The notes beneath the pieces are model-generated. The model was not told the origin of the DNA. It did not search any database and worked only from the letters and a program-made list of their open reading frames with translations. From Atrichornis clamosus (taxonomy: Eukaryota > Chordata > Aves > Passeriformes > Menuridae), in assembly GCA_013400975.1 (NCBI GenBank), contig WBMZ01002955.1, positions 124,001-188,000 of the forward strand: a stretch of 64,000 nt of DNA, given 5' to 3'. Positions 1 through 13,400 of the stretch are shown in pieces; the first letter of the stretch is position 1; every line of letters begins with the position of its first letter. Made by a program: the position numbers and the translations under genes.

Positions 1-2689
1 ACAAATCTTTGAGCACAGAGAAAATTTAAATTAATGCCTTTGACTCACTGCTCTACAGTTCCACTAAGAAATAAGGTTTCAGCAGGGATCTGAAGCAGAA
101 TTAGGGAGTACCTGCCATAAAAAAAGGAAATTTTATATGAAAAGTGGTATGAAAAAATGTGAAGGGCATGACAGGCAGAGGTCTGGATGGTCAGGGTGAT
201 ATTACCAATTGTGAATAGTCCTGGCATAATCATTTCAGTTTCTCTAAAAGAAAAGCATTTCTTCTTCCACTGCAGTGAACAACAAAATCTAACAACTTTT
301 TCAGTTGTAAGCAAAGAAAAATGTAAATAGTGGAGGTTCACTGTATTCAAAGAGACAGAAGCGGCAGGGAATATTAGGTTCTCCAACCACTTAGAGATTC
401 ACTGCCACTCGCACTCACCCTTTTGGTTAATACCAGCTGAAGCGCACTACATGCAATTGCTGCTGCTAGTACTGAGCTGTTCTGTAAGTTAACACAGCAG
501 GAAAAGGAGTCTGGTTCATCAGAAAGATAACCTGAAATTAGAGGCAGGGAGTTAGAGTGCAGTGCATGAATTTGAAGCACAGAAAAGGTAATGTATGATT
601 GCAGGATAATGTCTTAACTCTAATGTGCTGTCTAAGTCGTTAATGGGTTCATTGATTCTTAGGTTAGAGAGGACCATTAGACTCTCTAGTCTCACTGGAT
701 AAAAAGCATAACCTACAAAATCTTCCAGAAAGAAGTCAAGTCTTACTTTGAAGGAAGTGTGAACCAATCACTGTCCTTAGAATTTGTTTCAGTTTTTAAG
801 CATGCTAATGCAGGTTTAGAAATGAGTCTACCACTTCTCATAGGGCTGCTGATTATTTCAATGCCTTTCATTTCTACATGGGGAGTTCTTACTGCCTGAC
901 TTTTTTTTACTTTATGAAATATTTATTTAATAGAATTAATTCAACCTGCAGTTTTTTTAAACACCTGATTACAGACTACCTCTGTAGGGCATCAATTACA
1001 CCTTCATACTGGCTTTCTCCAGTTTTGCAAATCTCTTCTATGGGATTATGCCACTACACCCGTATGTGGTCAGCCTCAAAAATACGAAGGTAGGATCTCA
1101 AAAATACTCTTATTTCTTTTCTCTTCATACATCCAAATAATTTTTTTTTTCAAGGTGACTACACTGAATTCTGTGGTGCAAGCCTGGCATCCATAAGAAA
1201 GAGGTGGTATTAAGCCCACACTGGCTCTCACCCTGGGGGCGTATTAGTTTCTTCTAAAAGGAATCATAATAGGCAGGGGATCTAAACATAACTGGGTTTC
1301 ATCAAATCTCATAATCGACATATGGCCAAGGCATATTTTCCAGAACAAGGGCGGTAAAGACTGTAAAATCAAGATTATAGTTTCACACCATTCCATAAAA
1401 ACAAGGCAATTTTGATTGCCTCATTTTAGCTGGAGTTTGGTTTCAAATAGAGCATGAAGTTTTCTTAAAAAAAATTGAAAACAAAGCAGACACATCAGGC
1501 CTTCAAAACAACCTTTTGGGAAGCGATTATTGCTGTAGATGCCATGAGAAAAGCTATTATCTGTTGGAGGGCTGTCACAAAAGGAAACATCTGGAGTGGC
1601 ACTCATTTGACTTAACTATGCCTAGTTGTGAGCTAGACTCCCTTTAAAGTCAGCAGAAAGAAAGAAAGTGGCAATTTTGTATGCAATTCATCTAACCTGT
1701 CTTAAATTTCTCTCTAATATACTTGAAAGTCTTGCTTCACTTTCTGTAAGGGGAGCCAAGGTTAGGTAACTCAAATATAGACACAAGATTTCAGACAGAC
1801 AAGCCCTGCTGCTAGTAATTGACTCTGACTAACTTTCTTTACTTATTTTCCTCACCTTGAGGGCATACAATTATATTCTGGGAGGAAAGGAAAATGAAAG
1901 TGAAAGATCATGGTAAGAGGTGTTAAATTCTGACACCCCTTGAAGTATGATGTCTTTGAAATGTATTTCTTTCCCTATTCTGACTTGGGAAAAAAAATGC
2001 TGTATTTTTTGCGCCTCTAAAAAGTGCCAAGCATATAACGTTTCTACATTATAATTTTGGGAAGAGAAAGGGGGGATTGAGGCTGACTTCCTTTGCTGAA
2101 AGGGGTTTGATTTTAGATTTTGTATAACCTGCAACCCATGTCTCAATTCTCAATTCATTCTAAGCTCTTAGAAACGATAATGTACGTTGTGGTCAGCAGA
2201 AGGTTTGTAAAGGGTTGGTAATTAATTTGATACAGAATACAAGATATGTGTTGAGTTCCTCAATTAAATATCTGTGCCCCTGATTTCTTTCAGATTCTAA
2301 CTCTAGTCCATGACAAGCAGAGGAAAATTAAACTCTCCCAGAGAAAGTATTCTTTCTACAAAGGTTAAAATCCTCTTGAATGAGAATTGTAAGCAGCCAA
2401 TTAGACATATATATTGAAGGATTACGTGGCACAAATTTTCTTATGTTTGATCAGAATTCAGTCACCACACACGCATTGAAACAAACCCTAAAATATTTAA
2501 ACATGTTCTTTAGCACTTGTTAGAATATTGTTTTGCCCTCAGTATGTTATAAAGGAGATTAAAAAAATTAATAAACAGATGTTGGCTGGTTTTTGGCACT
2601 TGTCAAAGTCACCAGTAACTCACTTCCAGAAGGGTGGAACACAGAAATAAAAAAGGGTGGGGTTTTTTTGTAATGTGCTCACTATATTT
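1..2689. other. Intergenic, no gene or repeat recognised
   Basis: AT-rich sequence with only short unrelated open frames. I saw no exon, RNA gene or known repeat. Confidence 0.6.
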
Positions 2690-3460
2690 TAGGCTCTCTG
2701 GGCAACCTGCTTGAGTCGCTCACCACCCTTATAATAAATCATTTCTTCTTCATGCCCCTCAAAAATCTACCGTCATCCAATTTAAAACTGATTTCAGTTG
2801 GACGTCAAGCTACTGACTACAGATTTTTGGACAGTTTCTTCCAGACAATTTACTATCCATTCATCAAGCCCATATTTTTGTAGTTTAGAATATTGTGTGG
2901 GAGAGTATCAAAGGTCTTACAGAATTAAGGTAGATGACATCAGTAGCTCATCTCTTGTTTGCTGATGTTCCCTTGTCACTCCATCATGGAAGGCCACTAG
3001 TTTAGGGAGGCACAAACTGCCCTTGGAGAAGTCATGTTGGTTGTCTCTTATCAACTGCCTGTCTTCTATAAGTTTTGACATGTCTTCCAAGAGGATCAGT
3101 GATCTTACTGGGCACAGAGTTTAAGTTGACAGGTCTGTAGTTGCCAGTGTCATCCTTTTTACTGTTTTTAAAAGTTTTTGCAAACTTCTTAAAAAAGTTT
3201 TTTCCAGTCTCTGGGAACTTTGCTTGATTGTTATGACTTTTCAAATATGATAGAGGCTGGCTTCGCAACCACACGAGCCATTTCCCTCAGGACCCTGGAA
3301 AGCACCTCATCTGCTCCTGTGTGTTTGTGTATTTTATGGTTCCTTAGGTGATCTTCTTCTAGTCTCTGCCTTGAGATCTAGGGGCTTAAGATATATGGCA
3401 ATAGAAATTGCCCTTGAAAACTGAGGCCAAAAGCATTGTTGAGTACCTTAGTCTTCTCCA
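2690..3460 (-). mobile_element. CR1 LINE fragment, reverse transcriptase region
   Basis: Read on the minus strand it gives degenerate CR1 ORF2 text: KKDDTGNYRPVNLNSVPSKI at about 3110-3170, then QHDFSKGSLCLPKLVAFHDG, KTFDTLPHNIL and GLDEWI. The 3' part (2690-2755) matches the later CR1 region with an internal deletion. Many stops and frameshifts make it an old, dead copy. Borders are approximate. Confidence 0.85.
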
Positions 3461-4360
3461 TTTCAGTTGTCACTAGTTTCTCAAAGACTACTCTGTGCAG
3501 TCAATCCATTCTTCTACAAACAGGGCAAACCTCCCTCACCCTCCTTCCTTGAGTGTCCTTTCTAACAGGTTCTTAGCCTGCAATCAGATGCAATCTCATG
3601 TGAAAAGCCATTTCTACTTTCCCATGGGTAGAGAACACACTGTTGCATACCCAGAACTTGGGTAAACTCTTCTACAGAAAGCATTAATTAAATGTGATCT
3701 GTACAACCCCAGTTTCAGATGATCTGACACATAAAACAAACCTGTGTCTCTCTAATCAGATTCAGTTCCAGAGTCAATTGAGAAGGCCATTTCATACAGA
3801 CATTCCTCTCCATTCATCTAAAAACCTCAGAGAATCAAAGGAAGATCATCCTGGAAAGGACTTCATGGGATAATACAGTCTTTTCTCTAGCTCAGGGAAA
3901 AGTTAAGTTGGTCCTAACATACGTTAGCAATAAAGCAAACAAAATATTGCTAAGCAAATTCGATGCTTAAAGGGCTTCATGCAGGCAGGTGCTACATCTC
4001 CGTGATTGTTTTCTACTTGCTCCTTATTAGAAAGGTGCCCCACTGTGTAATCATCCTTTTTGATATATGCTGTTGCAGTAGAAACCAGATCCTTATCTCT
4101 CCTGCACTGTTCAAACATGCCTTTTCAGAACAGTTTTGAATTTCACACATTTCAAGGTTGTTTTGTTAAGCAATCTAAAGACTATTCACTATTAAATTTG
4201 AATGTGTATCATGTTTGATAGCATGCTGTCTCGGGAGCAATTCTGCTTGCTTGATTGTATGTCCTCAGGCTTTTTGGCAACAGCAAGTTTCTTCTCCATT
4301 GGAATCAAATTGAAAAATAAGATTTCTATATTCCTGTATGTATTCATGATTCAGAGCATT

Positions 4361-4413
4361 GAATAAACTGCATTGCATTGAATAAACTGCATTGCATTGA
4401 ATAAACTGCATTG
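4361..4413. repeat. 19-bp tandem repeat, 2.8 copies
   Basis: The unit GAATAAACTGCATTGCATT occurs twice in full and once for 15 bases, with no mismatch, so it arose recently or is kept homogeneous by slippage. It is probably variable among individuals. Confidence 0.95.
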
Positions 4414-7400
4414 TATGTTTATGTCTCTTTATATATTGTCTCCCTAAAGAAAATTATCTTCTATTTTCTGGCAGTAGTGATAGTTTAAAACTTAGTCACT
4501 GGCACCTCTTTTACTGTATGGCACAAAGCCTTTCTTCAGACAAGAGAGTGGAAGGGTGTGATCAGTACCTGGCTCCAAAATATTTTTGATCTTGGTCAAA
4601 CTGCTCTACTTGGTGCAAGATAAGAACAAGGATGACAGAAAGAAATTTCTGGTGGTACACCTGGTTTTTTTGTGGCTGAAAGCTGAGTCTGGTGCCATTA
4701 CACAAAGTTATTTTTCAGAATTTGCAGCAAATAAAGTAGTTTGAAGCCATGGATGTGTTCCAATGTAAACTAATCCACTCATTTGGCTTTCCATCATTCT
4801 TGCTGCCTGTTACTGGCAGTTCATCCAGGCCCTTTTGCAAAGATTGCAACAAGCTCTATGAGTTTGGAGAGAGCCCCTCAAGAGCAGGAAGCATGTCTCT
4901 TCTTCCATCAGCCTGCTGGAAGGAATTTCAGTCCAACACATGGCTCTGCTCGGGCACTTCAAAACTCCCCAGCTCCGTTAGCTCTTGGACCGCCCGCTCT
5001 GGGGGCAGTGTAAGCTGAAGCAGGCGTGCAGCAGCAAGATGCATCCCACTGAACCACCGACTCAGCCCTCAGCTTGAGAGATGCAAAGCCACGTGCCGGT
5101 GCCACCTGAGATAGCTGGGAGCTACCTGAGGCCGAGGATCATCCTGCACAGAGAAGCCTGCTCCTTGGATTAAATTCACCAAAGAGAATTTCTCCCAGAA
5201 TTTTGCTGGGCCCGAGCTGACGCTCACAGTTTTATGAAAAACAGCTCCTGTGTTTTCCATACTTATTACAGGCTCCCAGAAAGACTACCCTGTGTATTTC
5301 ACTTTGTATTCAGTCTCTTTTTGGAAGTAAAAACAGGGTTAAATGAGTTAAATTAGCCTGGACTCACTTGAAAAATGAGACAAGTGCAATAAGAGAAAAA
5401 CAGGATGTTTACTCTTGCAAAGCAAAAGGGAAATTCTAAATTAACAGGTTATAAACCCAAGTGAAAGTCTCAGCAGTTAAATCTAAAACATTATAAAATT
5501 AATCTATATCTAACAAAAAGGTTCCTAAATAGTGACTTTAGTGTCCCAGTCCTGTATGGGACATGTCCTAGGGTGGAAAGTAATACTAATAATCTCCTAC
5601 TTTCACCCTGGGGAGCTGATATCATTGAGGTGCTTTCTGAGCATACTTTTTTTCCCCTCTGATTTTACTATAAAATGTTTGTCCCCTTCTTTTAAAAAGC
5701 TTTCCTCTTGGTTATTTTAGTCAATAAAAATTCAGTTTATGGGGTGAAATCACACATAAATTTAGTGCTATTTCTTTCCTGTATCATTTCTTTGAATATC
5801 AAATGCACAGTGAGACTCTTAAGGTCCTGGTGTTCCTTCAAATTAAATACCAATCAGAGTAGCTTAAGTAGGACAGTCCCTTTCTTACAGAGCTGATAAA
5901 ACTTCTTCCCAGTTAAAGAATATTCAAGAATGTTACTGACCTTTACATGGATAGGTAAGGATATAATTCATTCACATCTCACAAGAAATATTTCGTATTA
6001 TCAAATGTCCTTGCCTCCAGTTTCTCAAAGAGATTGGACATGCCAAGTGTACAGCTGACAGGCTGGGTGGAGGGGTTATGCCTTCCTCACCGCTCATCTG
6101 TTTCAGCGTTCAGCATCTGATTCAGGCATAAAAGCTGGGTACCTGCATCTACACAAAGGTACTTGGCATAAGCAAGAAACAGGAGGAGCTGAGAGCTGAG
6201 AGCCCTGGTGAAGCAGGGGAGCTATGACATACTTACAATCATGGAAACGTGGTGAGATGACTCCCACAACTGGAATGCTGCAATGGATGGCTGTAAACTC
6301 TTCAGAAGGCATAGGCAAGGAAGGAGAGGTACTTTGCTATTATACAGTCAGTTCTTCCTTAAATTCTTTATGGTGTTCAATAGGCCTAAAACAGAAGAAG
6401 TTAAAAATTTTTTAAATGCACCAATAAGCTTCATTCATGATTTTGTGATGCCCAATATCCTTTGTCTCATTGCATCAGTTGTTCTTGAGGGCTTGAATGA
6501 TTACTTGTGATAATATTGCCAGGACTACTCACTTTCAAAGCTCCCTCTGCATGGCTGAAAAAGTATCATGCGAATAGGTGGTGCCCAGTTAGATAATCCT
6601 GATTAAAACAGTGTTAAAGGAAGTATTGTAAGGGATACAGCAACTATATGTGAATACTTATTAAATACATAACTGGAGCAATTTTGCAATGAAATCTGTA
6701 AGGTTTTATCCAAGAAAAAAGGTTGGTTTTTTTCAAAAATGTTAAAGAAATTATTCTGGCTTTTAATGCTATGTGCATATTTGGATTTTAACAATGAAAA
6801 TGGAATCAGAAATTTCACTAAGATGGAGAAAACTCATAATATAGGTCTAACTGATGCTCGTAACTCAACCAAGTTCTTTACTTTCTAAAATTGTTTTCTG
6901 TTGAGAACTCAATCAAATTCAAAACCTTTGAGTTTGACATTTGAAATCTTGGCATGGAACATGATCTCCTTATAGCTATGTTCTGTGGAATCAACAATAA
7001 CTGAGACAATCAGCAAAAGACATTTTTGTGTTGCTTTGTGATTCTCACATTAGAAATAAGAACTATTTGCAACTAACATGTGAACTTCTTCTGACTGTCA
7101 TGGATATTCAATAATACAATTGCAAAGTTACTCCCTGCTCATAGTAATGCAGAAGAGATAGAAACAACACTCTTCTGGGTTAACTTTGATTTTGTAAGGG
7201 TCTTTGATGTTAGTCTGATATTAGGGAGAATTTATATGTTGGCATAATTCCAGTGATGTCAGTTAAATTCTTGCACTAGAAGTTTTGGCCAGCAAAGCAA
7301 TAGACCATTTTCAATATAGAGTTCTAAGACAGCAAAGATGAAGGCTCACAGGCAGTCATTCCACAGTTTCCAACAGTAGCGATGATTCATATTAAACACA

Positions 7401-10400
7401 AGTAGAATATTTCAGACACTGAAAGGCAGAATAGTGAATCAGGGGAGAAAAAAAAGGAAAAATCCTATAGGCCAGTCTAATTTACGTTTAATTGATTAAT
7501 GATATGTCAAGAATAAAACAGGTTATAGTGTAGCATAGCAGACAATTATAAATACATCAGGGTTAGGAGAGGGCAAACATAAGGCAATATAATAAATCTT
7601 TTAATCCAGTGCTACACCTTTGGGCTCTATGCTTATAATACATACTCAGGAGGATATAAAGAAATCACAGGCAAGTATCCTGTACTCTATTCACAGAATA
7701 CAATGCATACCCTTACAAACATCAATTACACTTATATTTTAATTATCTTGCATCTACCTGGTGTTGATGGTGGGTCACATAAGGTTGACTCCCATAGGAA
7801 GGATATAAGATGATATGGAAAACTAATGGGAAATATAATCATGCCATGTTCACTGAAACGTTCACTTGGTAATTGGTCTGACTGAGCTTGATGATTATTT
7901 TGTAAAGATATATCAGTAGTCACACCTGGCAAAGTCCCAAATCCATTTACATGTCTGCCTACCTAATTATTTTTTTAAGTACTCAGTTGGTCTTCATTAA
8001 AAGGGTAAAATTATCACCTCTTACTCTATAAAACAAACTATCTTGTCCATGAGAAAGGAGAGACGTCCAAATGAAGAATTTAACCAAGTACTTTGTTGTG
8101 CCAGGCCAGGACTTTCCACAGTTCATTCTGTGTACAGCTCTCACAGAATCCAGCCAGCCCAGCTGCCACACAGAGAGATGTGACCTCTGTTGGTATGTGC
8201 ATATTTAAATTGTTTCTCATCACATTTAAAATATTTTTCTCAGCGTGTCTTTCCATCATGTAGGGTGATGTAGATGTATTTGAGCTTTTTCATGCACTGG
8301 AAATATGACAGATGTGATGGTGAGGTGTTCCCCCACAGCTGTTTTCACCAAGCTGATGCAGTGTAAACTTTCCCAGGGCCCCTTGACCCCAGATTTCCAT
8401 CAACAGAGCTGTCCAGGTTAGCTGCCTGCCCCTGAAATGGCAGGCAAGTAGCAGGATGAGCTGCTGGATCTGAGGCTTTTGGGTCTGAAACTTAGTCTGA
8501 GGAAGATTTTTAGGTAAGGTCACATGAATGGGACCCAGAAAACCCCAGTTTTCCGACACCACTTGACAAGTTTCCACAGGAGCCCTCACTCCAGTGGAGC
8601 AGCACTGCCCCCTTTGCAGGTCATCATTGAAATGGAAGGTTGTTTCACAAAGTTTACTGCTGTTCCTCATCAGATAAATTGCCCTCATTTCAGTTTATTC
8701 ATAATCTTTAATAATGCAGATGTTTCTCAGCAAACATTTTTCATACTAACATATTAACCCTGACAGTCAGACCAATGGATGAATTAATGTTGCGTGGTAC
8801 AGACATAAAGGAAATGTTCTTACAGGTCCTGCAAACTAATGATGCCCATGTCAAAGGATTAAAGCTACTGCAAGAAAAATGGGAACAGGAAGAGAGACAT
8901 AAAATTTAAGAAGAGATCTGCATTTAGAACTAGCTGTGACTAGGGTTTATAGTAACATAAATAAATCATCATAAATTTATATATTTATTAAAATCTCTCT
9001 AAGGAAGTCAGAACTACTTGTGCAGAACTTTCTTCTTCTTAAATTTCACAATTAAATAAAAATAAAAATAAATGCAGCAATGAACAAGACAGTGGTGGAG
9101 AAGCTGTAATAATACTCCACAGGTAAACAGCACAATAAGTGAGATAAAACCCTCCAAATTTGGTAAATTGAATAAATAATTTCAAAGCAGTTTGCAAGAA
9201 TAAGCCACAGCTGGTGGTGTCATCCTGAGTCATGTAACAGCTTATTACACAAGTTGTCAGGGCATAGCAGAACGGAGCAGATGTACTGGTAAGCCTTGAT
9301 GTGCAAGACCAGAAGAAAGCTCTGGCACAGAGCTGCACGGAAGCATTTTCACATGTAGGGGGAAGACTGAAAACTCTTGTGAAGAGAAAATACCTTGATA
9401 CTTAGACCTGTTTTTCCCACAGAGCCTGAACTTAACTGTCCCTGCCCACGGGAGGGGCAGCCAGAGCAGGCACTGATCTGCTGATAGCTACTAGGTCCAT
9501 GTTCGTGTCCTGCAGACAGGAGGTGTGGAGGGAATAAATCAGGAGTCCATCACCTTTGTTAAAGCACTGCTAGTGCTCATTATGGACTGAGTAAGCTTCT
9601 CTTACATAAGTTCAGAGATCCACTGCCCGCTCTCACTTCAGCCACCTTCATCTCTGTTGATGAGGGTCTTGTGCTTGGGCAGCTGTCTGAGTCCAAGTGA
9701 TATTTGTGCACATCCACACCTGATGCCTGATAGATTTATGTAAGCTCACTCAGCCAGGCAAATAAGTCATCAAAAATACCAAGAATAGTTACTTATAATA
9801 ATTTTTGGAAGACAAAGAAATAACACTTCAGTAAAAGTCTGTTTCATTTTCTCATGACCTCTTCTCCATCACTTTGCAGTCATAAATAAAAGAAGCCAAA
9901 TCATCTCTCAAAAGGCTATTTATTCCTACCTGCAAGTACATCTGTCCAGCTAATAAAAACATCACATGAGTGTCTGACCTTGCAAGACTTGTCCTATGAA
10001 GAAACACAGGGAAATTGTACATAAGTCATAAGCTTCTGTCTCTGAAACCTCTTTCTCATTCTGAAAGGCCATCATTAAGGTCAGAAAGTGAGTATGGAAA
10101 GATCATATGGCCCAGATTTGTGAAAGTTTTAGATGAGTATAAATGGTGGCTTCTGTTATGGTCTCAGGTGCAAAAGGCGCACCAGCTCTGCCTATGCTGC
10201 CCTGCCAGCTGATTGCACTTCTGTGTACAGCTTCCCATTCCTTAGGCAATATCAATGCTCCACGCAGAACCTCCATATCTTGTCTCAATGGAACCATAAG
10301 CAATAAAACCCAAAAATATTAAATAACAAAACTCTACTCTCTATCTTCCTCAAGGTAGGCTTCTGGAAAGGAAGAAAATTTTAGAAATTTTATGGTCAGC

Positions 10401-13400
10401 TTTATTATATTTTTATTGTAAACCTTCTGCTGAAGGCTATGCTAAATTATCTTGCAGTCTACATACAGGATGCATATAACCCTACACTTAGAATTTTCTG
10501 TTCCTGATGTTACATGAGGCTTGCCTATCTAGCACTTTTTCTTATTACTGCAGTGTAAATTAGAGTGCAACTTACAGAATATTAAGAACTACACACCAAG
10601 TTCCCCAGTGAATCATCACCTAATGATGTATGCAATATATAATCTTGCAGTAAGAATTACATCTCTTTTCCTACCACCAAGTGAGAGACAGATCTACCTA
10701 ATACTGAAGCAATGATGTTTTAAGATGTTGCTGAACCTTGGGAACATTAATATTGCTGTAAGTAATAATTACAGAACAGCTAGGAATTAGTTTGTTAAAA
10801 TATTTCTATACGGTGCACTTGAGAAGATCTCATGTCTTTGACGGCCAAGGAAATTGATTATTTAACACTTGCCAAGAATGGTCAAGTATAAAGGATAAAG
10901 TCCTTTGTATATCTACTTGTCTTCATTAAGACTATTGCAGCTCTACAGCTCACCAAAAATTTAATTATGGTCTTAATTATAATGAACAAATTGACCTTGG
11001 CAAATTTGGTCCTTCAAACTTCTACTGCTGTCAGGGACAAAAGCTAATAAGACACCATGAGCACTGACAATTTCAATTTCTTTTACAAGATACCCTAATA
11101 ATGATGTTTTGTAAGGTATGTTGCTCCCATTGAGACAGAATAATGGTTCCCTGCACTTGTTCTCTTATGGACCACAAAATGAATCAGCAAAGAGTAGCTA
11201 TGGATCTGTAAGTTAACTGTACAACTTGTGCACTAAATTCTCCATGATGACAAGCCCCAAGATTCCAGATGAGATACACAGAACAACTGTAGCACAGCTG
11301 TAAAATGCCGATCCCTTTAATCTAACTAACCACAGTCATGATATGAAAGACCTCTTTAGGTAGGGAAGAGGTGAAAATTAACCTTGTTTATGCATCAGAT
11401 AAGCCTGGTTTGACTTTAAATGAATCATTCACCGTGGCGAGGGAAGGAAATATCCAAAAAACAGGCCACCCTTAACAAGGCTAGGAATTCAATAATGAAA
11501 GTGCTTACTCAATGTATATCCTGCTAAAAGATCTGTATATTATTTCCTTTACTGCCTTCCAGGGTGCTTTGTATTATGAAGTTCAGTTATTTTTCCAGAA
11601 AAAAAAACCAAACATTCAGAAACAGGAAATAAATCAGCTATGAAACAGGTTATTTTAACTTTGCGTAGCTGACAGCACAAAAGAGCCCTTTGATGCTTAG
11701 ACTGTTTAAAAAAGACAAACCTTATTTACCACTCCTACACTTACTGGAGTTAAGGGAGGGGGGACATAACATGTAAAAAAGACAAGGTGAAAGGGAATTA
11801 ATGCAGAAACTACCATATGCAGGGAAGCTTTGCAGCAGAGAATGTTTGATTAATCAGGATGCCACAGAAATATTTAAATTATTTCTGAACAAATTCAGAT
11901 TTTCATTGCAGAAACACAAGCTCATACAATGATAGTAATCTATTAATTCCTTCTATCAAAACACAAATCCATTTTATGACTTTGTGGTTTAGGGTTGCTT
12001 CTTTAACTCTTAGTATCAGAAGAGACATTATTCATTGCATAGGATCATGATGAAAAATGTTACTCACATAATAAAGCTGTCATCAAGGTCAGCTCAATGT
12101 CAACAATTCAGAATGGAAAAAAAATTGGCTAGATGAGGAGTTACAGGAAAATAATGGCGGAATAAATATTGTGCCATTGTCACAAAAATTATGTATTGCC
12201 TCTTCAAAGATGATGGGATATGATATTGCACTTATTCTAAAGCTGCTGCTGCAAAACATATACTTTCATCCTTCTTTTTGAAGGGGAATGAACAACCAAT
12301 TGCAGAGGTCCTCAGCTTGCCTGAGATTGCCTTGTACTATGATTAGTTGTTCAGAGCCCCGAGATTCAAAGCCACATTGCTGCAATGTCACAACAGTCAG
12401 GACAGAAAAACATCCAGCTGGTATCCCTGCGGATTTCTTCACCTCCCAGGTAGTAGCAACATTCTGTGTGCAAACTCAAAGGGACTTTCTGTATCAAAAA
12501 GATGTTGTGAGTGATCTGAGGGAGTTCAAGTAGCTCTGATACATTTTCTGTGGATGAAGTTGTAGTATGAACAGCGAAGTTGCTCGGTGGTGTTGCTCCT
12601 CTACAGGCTGGAGTCCCTCTAGAGAGGTCATGCCAATGAAGAGATGGTGTTCCCCTTCATCAACAGAAATCTATGAGGTTTCCACAGATCCACAAATTTA
12701 GGACAAAGTGCATTTCATTCTGGCAGTGAGGAGAATTTATGATAATGCATCAAGTATCAGTGGAGACATCTATATTATTTGGGGCTTTTTGAGTAAGTTT
12801 CCTTGATCACAAACTCATGGATGGTGCTGAGAAACGTGGCTGAGGTTGGAGGACAGGCAGCAACCCTAGATGCTGATATATACTGTGGCAATGCAGATAT
12901 TGTTTATTCTGTCCTCAAGTCTGCAACAGAAACTGTACTGTACATAATTTCAAATGCTGTGGAGAGCTTACAATATATTTATGAACAGTTTCTCGTAGCA
13001 GTTTGGTTTAAATTTTCTGGAAAAGTTTGATTTGCATCACAAGAAACTCTCTATTGCACCCAATATCTTTAAAAAAAACATGAAAATTATTTTGCAGCTG
13101 ATAAATTTCAAAAATTTATATATAAAATACACATATACATATACATAAAATACTCCAGCATTAAACTTGTAAACAGCCTATAAAAGGAGAAAAATGTTTA
13201 CATTTTACTCATAATAAACTGTGCCTGTCAACAGTATACTTTAATAACTCCACAGAGAGTTGTTGCTAGCTGAACCTTCAAAAGACCTTCAAAGGATTTT
13301 GGATATTCCACAAAAGAAAAATAAAAAGATCTTGTGCAGCAAATGCAAGAAGAAATATAATACATAAAAGATACATTTTTATGAAAATATAGAGTATTCC

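Noticed and set aside
3032..3274. 80-codon minus-strand frame as a host gene
   Set aside because: It is CR1 reverse transcriptase text (DDTGNYRPVNLNSVPSKI) within a larger decayed CR1 fragment.
8290..8688. 132-codon minus-strand frame
   Set aside because: No ATG-driven structure, domain or splice context; another frame overlaps on the opposite strand.
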